The notes under the pieces were generated by a model. It did no database searches. It worked only from the letters and a program-made list of their open reading frames with translations, and had not been told where the DNA came from. From contig NZ_CP119766.1 in assembly GCF_030378165.1 (NCBI RefSeq), positions 5,580,001-5,644,000 on the forward strand: a stretch of 64,000 nt of DNA, given 5' to 3'. Below are positions 1 through 8,400 of the stretch, piece by piece; positions within the stretch are counted from its first letter, which is position 1, and every line of letters starts with the position of its first letter. The position numbers and the translations under genes were made by a program. The DNA is from Flavobacterium panacagri. Its GTDB lineage: Bacteria; Bacteroidota; Bacteroidia; Flavobacteriales; Flavobacteriaceae.

Positions 1-992
1 ATAGTTCCAAAATCAATATCATTTTCTATAGAAAGCATGGTTGGATCAAACATTTCATTTGATTTTAATAAACTGTTTAAACCATAAACCCATTCTATTG
101 GTAAATTTTCAGTCATGGTTTCCAATACATTTCCTTCACCCGAAAATCCTCGGTAGGAATCTGGAGAAAAAGCCATCAGTAACTGCATTTTCCCAAACTC
201 ACAAACAATCGCACAGGTTTGTTTATCATCAGATTCGTAAATAAAAATCTTATCGACAATCGCCAAAATTCCTTCTAACAAACGTAGTCTTTGTACTCCG
301 CCAATTCTAACTCCGTCTGGTGTAGCTAAAGTCGAAAACATAAATTTTCCGGCTCTTTTGGTTATAAAGAAATCACCTTTTACATTTCCTTTTGGCAAAC
401 TTTGAAATAGCTGAATCGTTTGAATTTTATTGAGTTCGAATTTCAAATCCATATCAGCCAGATAGAGCTGAACACTTGTTAAGCCTTTTATCCAGCGCAT
501 GGGTAACGTTACTTTTTTCTCGACTACTTTTGCTTTGCTGGTAATCACCTGAACGTCCTGCTGACCAACGGCAAGGGTTACTTTTTCATTTTTCTGAATG
601 GCATTCAGTGCATTCAGCATTGGATCGTTAAAATCTACATTGGTAGTTCCGTTTGCTATAAATTCGCCATCAACAGCTTCAGGTTTCATATCCAGTCTAA
701 CATAAACTCCGTTGCAGGACGAAAATCCTTCAAAACGAAGTCTCTCTGATCCGGCAGAAACAATTGGGTCACGAAGGCTTGGCGGAATCGGCCCAAAACT
801 TGAACGAACGACTTTAGCAATCGTACTCCAGCATTTTGCCGTTACATAAGGATCTGTAAGACTTCCCCAGAAAAAACACGGAATATTATTGACTTCTTCA
901 ATTTCGGTTTGATGTGCCAAAACCAAATTATTGACACCTTTTGTTTTGCTATAAGTCGAAACTCCTTTATAATTATATTGTAAATCTGTCAT
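1..992 (-). CDS. SWIM zinc finger family protein, N-terminal part (gene runs off the left edge)
   Basis: About 330 codons are visible, starting from ATG at 992 (MTDLQYNYKGVSTYSKTKGV). The reading frame is open to the window edge. The N-terminal region matches what I remember of the SWIM zinc-finger family: a P-F-W-G-L-T-P segment, then L-R-D-P-I-V-S-A-G-S-E-R-L-R-F-E, then G-T-T-N-V-D-F-N, then V-T-L-P-x-R-W-I-K-G. The CxC..CxH SWIM finger itself should lie further on, outside the window, so it is not confirmed. SWIM fingers bind nucleic acid or protein. The gene starts 5 bp after the stop of the WGR/DUF6493 gene and is surely in its operon. In other bacteria these families sit together with MoxR-type AAA and VWA proteins. 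Confidence 0.7.
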   Translation of the reverse strand, partial: MTDLQYNYKGVSTYSKTKGVNNLVLAHQTEIEEVNNIPCFFWGSLTDPYVTAKCWSTIAKVVRSSFGPIPPSLRDPIVSAGSERLRFEGFSSCNGVYVRLDMKPEAVDGEFIANGTTNVDFNDPMLNALNAIQKNEKVTLAVGQQDVQVITSKAKVVEKKVTLPMRWIKGLTSVQLYLADMDLKFELNKIQTIQLFQSLPKGNVKGDFFITKRAGKFMFSTLATPDGVRIGGVQRLRLLEGILAIVDKIFIYESDDKQTCAIVCEFGKMQLLMAFSPDSYRGFSGEGNVLETMTENLPIEWVYGLNSLLKSNEMFDPTMLSIENDIDFGT

Positions 993-997
993 TTTCT

Positions 998-3900
998 TTA
1001 TTTTAAAATTTGCTTAATCAATGATTTAAGCGATGCATTATCTTTCCATTTTTCAAAAAAGGCAATGGCTTTTTCTGATGGCTTTTGATTGACTTTAATT
1101 AAAACATCAACATAATTTTCGACCATTTTCTTGAAATTTGTCGGAAGCTTATCTTTAACATCCAAACGGGCAAAAAAGACATCAAAAAACTGGAACAAAG
1201 CACTATTGTGCAATAAAGAAATATCTTTCAGCATAATTATTCCATCTGTTAATCTTGAAAAAGCACCATATTTCTCAGAGGCTAGAAATGCTGTTTTTTC
1301 AGCCAATTTTTTAATATCAACAATTTGTTTTTCAATCAGGTTAATCAAAGTTTCAGAAGCAAATAATCTTAAATCTTTTTTCTCCTGGAAAAAACAGGTG
1401 GCAAACAACATCATACTGTTTTCAGAAAACCTAAATTCGGGTCTGTTCATTACATCCAGAAAACCTTTTAATTCAGGTTTTGAACCGTCTGTCACTCTAC
1501 AATTATTCAACAATGTCACTGCTAATGCATCTGAATTTTGCGGAGTCAAACTGTGCCAATAATTGGTGTTTCCGGCATAATTTAAACAGTAATCCCAACT
1601 GTTTGATCTCGTATAAATATCCTGACTGTAAATGAGATAATTTGGAATTTTGGTATAGTTGGGCATATCAAAACGCAGTTCGTACCAAGATGCTGATCTT
1701 TCTTTTTCTTTCGTTTGATAGTTTCTCCACTCATTCCATTGTTCTTTCATTCTTATCTCGGGCACAAATGGAGAAACCACAAATGGAACTTCTTTTAAAT
1801 AGGTATTCTCAAATTCTGCAAATGTACTGTCTGGATAAAATGTTCTCGCTACAACCGCCCATAAAGACAGCATTCCGGTTTCTTTGGTGGTTTTACCTAA
1901 TGTTGCCAATAGTTTTGAAACCAACGAAACGGAATCAATCGTTAGTTTGTCTTCTCTACCTAAAGCAAATGATAAAAGCGGTTTCAATTCGCCTTCAATC
2001 TGATCTAATAACGGAATAGCTTCTTCTACATTTTCTCTTGGCATTCTGGCAATCGCAATCGCCAAATCCAGATTATCAATCTCTTCATTTGTTTTTTGAT
2101 AAGCAATCACCCTTTCTAACAAAACTTTGGGCGCCACCCAATACGGTTTATGACTTGGAAAAGAAAGCAATGGCAACTTAGAATTTAAGTCTATTTTTTG
2201 CTGTACTTTTTCCAATAAAGGTTTGATTAAAAGATTGGTATTTATTTTTGAATAATGTTTAAATCGACTGTCAAATCCAGCATTAATATTTGCGATTTTT
2301 TGGGATAAAAACGACTTCATCACATTTTTGTGATTCGATTCAAAATAATGCTTTTGAAGCTGTTTTTCGTAAGGCTGTAACTGTGAGTTATAATCTTCGG
2401 GAAATAAATCTCTCTGCTGAATATAGGTATTCATCAGGATTTCGGTATCAAGAGCTTCCTCAGAGCCGATGAAATTTCCAAACTGAAACAAAATTTCATT
2501 CCAGTCCTTTGGCAATGTTACTTCTTCTGTCAGCAACAATTCTTTTTTTGCTTTGAATTGGTATTCTTCAAAACCAGTATCATCAGCAATCAATGAACCT
2601 TCATCCATAAACTGACTTAACCCAGATTTGATATTTCCCTGCATTAAAGTCACGTATGAACTCAATTTTTCTTTCAATGCTTTATCTTTTGTCAAACCAA
2701 TTTTTACAAGGACTTTGCTTGCTCGTTCTTGTAAAGTTAAATCGGCAATTACAAAAATATCAGCAATGACTGAAGCAATTTGATTGTTTAATTTCGGATT
2801 GGCTTTGCTTATTTTTTCTAAAATTGGCAATACGCTTTTTATTCCTGCTTTACAATCACTTCTCATCATCATTGGCTCCAGCCATTCTAAAAATGATTTG
2901 GTTTTGAATTTAGGATGACTGTAGATTTTCTTTATCAATTCGATTCCGTAACTCGTAATAGGTGCATAGGCATTGTGTAAAAACGAAAATATATTTTCCT
3001 GAAAAGCAACCAGTTCATCTTCTGTCGAATTAAACTCTTCGATTCTTTTTCTGAAAAAAGATTTAAGGTTGTTATTCCATTCCTTGGTTTGAATCTGAAT
3101 GGCATTCTCAAAAAAGAAAGCACGATCCATTTTTTTCTGATCTAATAATTCTTTGTAAATAATTGCCCAAGTACTAAACTCATCATGTTTTTGCTTGTCA
3201 TTATCCCGAAACGAAATCGTATGAAGAATAGTTTCATAATTAAACATCTCTGGAATATCTCTTTGATACGCTTTTTTATCTTCTAAAACTTTTGCGATAA
3301 AAGCTCTCGATTTGACTCTAGCACGCCATTCGTTAGTATTGGCAAGACATAACGCATACAATTCTGAATTGAACTGCATCAGACCCAATTCTTCAAATTG
3401 ACGTAGAATATAATAGCTAAAACTCAACCAGTCTGATCTTCTCACTTTTTCGAGAATAAAAGTTTCCAGCCAGTTTGGTTTTGCCCATTGAAGAACTTCT
3501 AATACATAAGGTTTGTTATCCGCCTCATCTAACAATTGAAGCGCTTCATCCCACGAATTAATATCGGTTTTGTCAAATAAGGCAATACCGCTTAACGTGA
3601 TGATTTCTTTTTGTAAAAAATCTCCTCTCGTTCCCCATGAAGATCCCCAATTGTTATTGGTTTTGTTCTTTCTGAGAAATTCAGGTTCTTTAGACAAATC
3701 GATGTATTGTGTCCAATATCTTTTATTTTTCTTAATGTGTTTCTTTAAAGCTTCAATATTTCCTTTTGAATTTTCTTTTAAGAAAGGCAACAACAGCTTG
3801 ATATCTTTTCCTTTAATAATATCGTCGTACTCCTGTAAAACGGCAACAGAATTAGCTTCTTTAGCCGTTTTAGGTTTAGCAACAACAGTAACTTCCCCAC

Positions 3901-4102
3901 TTTCAGAATATCCTTTTTTTATTTTTTCATTTAATAATTTTTCGGCTACTCTTAAGCATTCTTCATCAGTACCAAAACTCTTGGTCTGTGAAGTTCCAGA
4001 CGTTCCGTTTTTACCATAAGTTACCATAAATTCAAATCCGGTAACATTTATTTCCCAGAACTTATCTGAATTACCTTCAATATATTTAAGTCTTTTTTTC
4101 AT
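998..4102 (-). CDS. WGR domain protein with DUF6493-like alpha-helical repeats
   Basis: This is a 1034-residue protein. Residues 1-75 form a WGR domain (MKKRLKYIEGNSDKFWEI, then TYGKNGTSG in place of the usual YGRIGT-G turn). WGR domains are nucleic-acid or protein binding modules known from PARPs and MolR proteins. The rest (about 90-1034) is helical, leucine-rich and repeat-like, without a nucleotide-binding motif; I assign it to the DUF6493/MolR-like group from memory, with moderate certainty. It is the first gene of a two-gene operon with the SWIM protein (5-bp gap). Its biochemical role is unknown. The SWIM, WGR and DUF4132 genes in this region suggest one multi-protein scaffold, probably in stress or conflict response (inference). 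Confidence 0.7.
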   Translation of the reverse strand: MKKRLKYIEGNSDKFWEINVTGFEFMVTYGKNGTSGTSQTKSFGTDEECLRVAEKLLNEKIKKGYSESGEVTVVAKPKTAKEANSVAVLQEYDDIIKGKDIKLLLPFLKENSKGNIEALKKHIKKNKRYWTQYIDLSKEPEFLRKNKTNNNWGSSWGTRGDFLQKEIITLSGIALFDKTDINSWDEALQLLDEADNKPYVLEVLQWAKPNWLETFILEKVRRSDWLSFSYYILRQFEELGLMQFNSELYALCLANTNEWRARVKSRAFIAKVLEDKKAYQRDIPEMFNYETILHTISFRDNDKQKHDEFSTWAIIYKELLDQKKMDRAFFFENAIQIQTKEWNNNLKSFFRKRIEEFNSTEDELVAFQENIFSFLHNAYAPITSYGIELIKKIYSHPKFKTKSFLEWLEPMMMRSDCKAGIKSVLPILEKISKANPKLNNQIASVIADIFVIADLTLQERASKVLVKIGLTKDKALKEKLSSYVTLMQGNIKSGLSQFMDEGSLIADDTGFEEYQFKAKKELLLTEEVTLPKDWNEILFQFGNFIGSEEALDTEILMNTYIQQRDLFPEDYNSQLQPYEKQLQKHYFESNHKNVMKSFLSQKIANINAGFDSRFKHYSKINTNLLIKPLLEKVQQKIDLNSKLPLLSFPSHKPYWVAPKVLLERVIAYQKTNEEIDNLDLAIAIARMPRENVEEAIPLLDQIEGELKPLLSFALGREDKLTIDSVSLVSKLLATLGKTTKETGMLSLWAVVARTFYPDSTFAEFENTYLKEVPFVVSPFVPEIRMKEQWNEWRNYQTKEKERSASWYELRFDMPNYTKIPNYLIYSQDIYTRSNSWDYCLNYAGNTNYWHSLTPQNSDALAVTLLNNCRVTDGSKPELKGFLDVMNRPEFRFSENSMMLFATCFFQEKKDLRLFASETLINLIEKQIVDIKKLAEKTAFLASEKYGAFSRLTDGIIMLKDISLLHNSALFQFFDVFFARLDVKDKLPTNFKKMVENYVDVLIKVNQKPSEKAIAFFEKWKDNASLKSLIKQILK

Positions 4103-4175
4103 TGTGCTGTAAAGGTTTATCTTTCAATTGGACACGGATTTTACGGATTCGCTAACGCGAAACGCAGATTATTTT

Positions 4176-4308
4176 AACACATAGAAACATAGATTAAAAA
4201 GCTTATCAAAGTCGTTTCACTTTACAATAAAAAACATAGCTATGTGTGAGAAACTAGTTTCTTTTTGTCTCCTTTTTTGAGAAACTTAAAGCTATGTTTC
4301 TATGTGTT
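4176..4308. repeat. Inverted-repeat element, copy A
   Basis: Arms AACACATAGAAACATAG (4176-4192) and CTATGTTTCTATGTGTT (4292-4308) are perfect 17-bp inverted repeats. A weaker nested repeat (CATAGCTATG) lies inside. The same arms occur again at 53770-53899, so this is a dispersed element rather than a simple terminator. No coding capacity. It lies between the WGR gene and the Imm51 gene. Confidence 0.7.
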
Positions 4309-4360
4309 TCATTAGTTTGTTCTTTTAAGAATACTTTGTAGAGCTGAAAAAGGGATCTCA

Positions 4361-5089
4361 TTAATCTAATTCAGCACGTGAAAATAAATCACGAATTAAA
4401 CTGTCATTTTCACATGCTTCTTTAAAAGATAGAATGAACTTTTTTAGTGCATCTGCATCTGAGGAATAAGCGCAAAACATACTTCCTTCAGGGTCTAATT
4501 TAACTACTTCCCTTAATTCGGGTTTTTGTTCTTCTAAAAATACAGTTGCTAGTGAACCCCAATCATAACCGTTTCCTTCAAAACCTTCTTCTTCTCTTGA
4601 TTGGAAAATTTCAATTTTATATTGCCCTACATTTAAACATACCGAAACACTTTTTCCGTGTTCGACCCAAAAGAATGGTTTAATTGATTCGTTAAAGTTA
4701 TTAGTGTCCATATTGTTCAGGAACATATTTGATGTAAGAGACGAGGCAGATTCCAAATCTTTTTCACAGGAATTTACCCAGCTTTTTGCCGTATTATCTC
4801 CTAATAAGGCACTCTTTTTAAAATAAGGAAGGGCTTTGTCTTGTTTGTATTGGCAATAATAAGCATAACCTACACGGAAATTCCACAATGCATCTTCTGC
4901 TCCTTTTTCACTTTCTGATAAAAGGATTTTAAGAGCTTTGTCATACGCTGAATCATTGTTATAGGCTCGTCCTAAATGACCTTTTAATTCAAAAGTTAAT
5001 TCTTTTTCGGGCATTCCTTCAAGGGTATGAATTATTTGATTGTGTTCGTCCAATTCATACCATTCATTTAATTGCGCTATAAGGTTCAT
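4361..5089 (-). CDS. TPR-like protein with C-terminal Imm51 immunity domain
   Basis: The protein has 242 residues. Residues 1-110 look like two or three tetratricopeptide units (GRAYNNDSAYDKALKILL; GYAYYCQYKQDKALPYFKK). Residues about 130-242 match the Imm51 immunity family: an SREEEGFEGNGYDWGSLA segment, then the sequence DPEGSMFCAYS, and a C-terminal L-I-R-D-L-F-S-R-A-E-L-D end. Imm51 proteins normally neutralise toxins of polymorphic toxin systems. No toxin gene is adjacent, so this is an orphan immunity protein or a domain reused for another purpose. Cytoplasmic, no signal peptide. Confidence 0.75.
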   Translation of the reverse strand: MNLIAQLNEWYELDEHNQIIHTLEGMPEKELTFELKGHLGRAYNNDSAYDKALKILLSESEKGAEDALWNFRVGYAYYCQYKQDKALPYFKKSALLGDNTAKSWVNSCEKDLESASSLTSNMFLNNMDTNNFNESIKPFFWVEHGKSVSVCLNVGQYKIEIFQSREEEGFEGNGYDWGSLATVFLEEQKPELREVVKLDPEGSMFCAYSSDADALKKFILSFKEACENDSLIRDLFSRAELD

Positions 5090-5420
5090 TGTTGCTGGAT
5101 TAGTTTAGTTATATAATTTATTTTAATGTTGTTTGTTGCTAATTTGTTGCTTTTGTTAGTTTATCATGATGAGATAATATTAAAATTTCAGGTTACTCTT
5201 CTGCGGGCAAGAACGTCCTACATGTAAACTTTATAAATTTTTAAATAAAATGTAACCAACTCCTTGTCAGTTAAAAATATCAAAATCAAAAAATGACAAA
5301 AGCTTTTAAAAGCTATAATTACGTCAAAATAAGTTTCAATTGTATAAAATAATTTGTGCCCCAAGAAACAGTTAATTGACAAAGTAAATACTGTGTTATT
5401 TATTTACGAAAAGTTTATTA

Positions 5421-5464
5421 AGACCTGACAGTCCCGAAACCTCAGGATAAAACCTGTCAGGTCT
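5421..5464. repeat. Inverted repeat in the 390-bp gap 5090-5479
   Basis: AGACCTGACAG (5421-5431) and CTGTCAGGTCT (5454-5464) form a perfect 11-bp inverted repeat just after the stop of the DUF5724/DUF4132 gene (5480). It may act as a terminator for that gene and resembles the dispersed 'acctgtcaggt' elements of flavobacterial genomes. I see nothing else in this gap. Confidence 0.55.
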
Positions 5465-5479
5465 AATCTAAATATCTAA

Positions 5480-8400
5480 TTACGCATAAGTCTTATCAAT
5501 CTGACTCAAAACAGTCGGATCCTGAATTTCATTGTCTTTGGCAAACAATAAAACTTTAGACATTACCTCAGCCGATTTCGGATCGTCGTCTGCAAAAGGC
5601 AGGAACAAACGTCCTCTGTGTTGCGAATGAATTGGCAATATCGATAAATATTTACCCGGAACCTGATGTACAATCGCACTTCCTAAATGAACACTGTATT
5701 CTGCCAATTGTCCTTTTATGATGGCGTGGTTTCCGGTAATTTCAACATTCTTGATTTTGAATAAACGCAATGTTTCTCTTAACAATACTGCTCTCATTTC
5801 GATAGAAGAATGACTCGCTTCTGGATCAACACCGCCAACGTGGGCAACGCTTACTACTAAATCAATATCACGCATTACTTCTGAGAAGATTCTCGGATTG
5901 ATTTCTTCAAAAGGAACATTTTTATAATCTTTTAATGAATGGAATTCAATCGTTTCCAAAGTCGGACTTTCTACATCGGCTGGAGAGAACCAGTCTGCCA
6001 AAGCGTACATTTTTACCTGATAGCCTTCTTTATGGAAAACCTTTTGTAAACCTTCTTCGTAATCTACTTTCCAGCCTCTTCCTTTTAATAATGCTAAAGT
6101 CTGATTTGGCTGAACCTGATGTCCGGCATAACGTCTTGAAATTGATTTTTCTTTTAATTCGTCTGGCGTTGGCACGTATAATTCTCTGAAAATCTGTTTA
6201 AACGGCTGTTGCAGTTTATTGTCAAAACAATATTTCTGAAAATCTGTCCAAACATTATTTTTATGCAAATCAAAACAATGTGCGATTCTAAAAGTCTGTT
6301 TTTCGTTTAACGAAATCATTTCTCCTAAAGCCGTTACCAGATTTCCATCTACATAAAAACCAATTTGATTTTCGTTGGAAATAAAAACCAGTTTTTCTAA
6401 ATGTTTCAAAATAATTGGATGTTCGAAAAGATTCTGCATTTCTGCGAATAAGAATTCATCGCCACGAATCATACTTTCTTCCAGACCTTTTCGCGAACGT
6501 GTCCATTGCTCTCGCATGGTTTTGCGGTAATTGGTCAGTTCCAGAATTCCTTTGTCTTTTTTGTATTTTGGCGGAATCGATTTTAATTCTTTATCACCTT
6601 TCAAAGTAACCAAATCGGCTTTTCCTTCTTTGTTGATGACCAAACTTATCGTTACATCATCCAATTTAACTTCCGTTTCTTTAGATAAGATATTCTGAAT
6701 TTGTTTGGTTTCCATCGCCCAAGTCAAACGAACAGGATCCGGATAACCCGCATTTCTGGCTAAGTTTTCCAAAGCTACACGAATTGCCAAAGCTTCGCTC
6801 GCTTGTTTCATCGAACCAAACTCTTTGCTTTCTTTTTTAAACTGCTGTAAATATTCGTAACGAGCCAAAATATCTTTTTCAGGACTTGCTTTGCTCAAAG
6901 GCACCAAACCGTAAACGCGCAAATAATCCTGATCGCGTTTGTCTTTTACTTTTGCGGTAACTTCCCTAATTTTCAAATCGCCCGTAATTGTGTCTGCATA
7001 CAAACGTGCACGACGATGTCCGTTTCCGTCTGTTACATATTTAGCCGATTCGTACAGCATTTCCCATTTGGCTTTGCCTAATTTTTTATAGGCCGAAACG
7101 AACCAATCTTTATCAACCGCGCCGTCTTTAAAATCCTGTAAATCGATTGACGAGAATTTCGCCATTTCACTTTCCAGTTCCGAATTTACAGCGCTGTAAC
7201 TTGCCGTTTTAGTATGCGCATGGAACCACCAGATTCCTTCATCCAGACCTTTCCAGTCTAAATAATTGCTGATGAACTTTTGCCATTGCGGAGCATAAAT
7301 CGCCGTTTGAATCAATCTTTCTTCTGAGATTTTGGCTTTTTTAACCGCTTCATTAAAAATTTGCTGTGTATCAGATTCTAACGGATAACATCTTTTCAGT
7401 AAATAACTGAATAGTTTTTGTTTCGTCAATTCGGTATAACTCCACGAATAAATATAGCCTTTGTACAAACTTGCTTTTCCAAGCGCAGTAAGCATTTCGA
7501 CCAAACGATTAATGCCATAAATTTTCTGGAAACTCTGAACTAAAGGCGTAACCGAAGTATTCGAATCGCCTCTTTTGACTTCGATATCCAAAAATGTTTC
7601 GCGGATTTTATCAATCATCGGAACTAAAAATGGGAACGTTTTTAGTAATTCTTCGCTTCCATAATGTCTGTAATGCTTGCTTTCGCTGGTTAAAACTGAA
7701 ATTCTTTCCGGTTCCAAAATACCTTCGTACAATTCGCCTTCGGTAATTAATTTTTGTTCAAAAGCGGTGCAGTATAAATGAATTGGCGGTTTGCAGTACG
7801 AAATGTTTCTTTCCAATCCGTTGAGTTGTCGCCATCTGTAGAGATTCCAGACTTTGTTTTCCTGTTCTGGAGTTAAATCGGCTAAACTGATTTTATTCAG
7901 ATAAATATCAAAAAAGCCCTGATTCTGCCAGCCATTTCCACTATCCGAATTGTAATAATATTGGTCTTTTCCCGGTTTGTATTCAAACTCCAAAACAGAT
8001 TGCGGAAGATCGGCATACAAAGTCGTACAAGCATCAATCAGGAAATCTGTTTCTTCTTTAAAGACATATTTTAGCTTTAAAGCATTCAAAATATTCAAAA
8101 TCGCATTGTCCCAATCGTAACCTCTTTTATTGGGGTGCGGTAATAATTCTTTATAATAAAAAACATGTTTTTCAAGGAAATCACGCCAAACTTTTCGGTC
8201 GCAATTGCTTACCAGCGTTATTAAAAACAAATCTCTTTCGTCTAATCCTGAATCCTGAAACCAGCCAGACCAAACCTCGTATAAAGGATAATTTGTCGCC
8301 AAAGCTTCCTTGTCTTTTTCGTCTTTCAGATTTTTTAATGTTCTGAAAGTATTTCCAAGTAAAACCGTTTGTTTACTGTTATCGTAGTTTTCGATTTCGT

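Noticed and set aside
5090..5420. Possible small gene or RNA upstream of the Imm51 gene
   Set aside because: No open frame, hairpin or promoter beyond AT-rich background.
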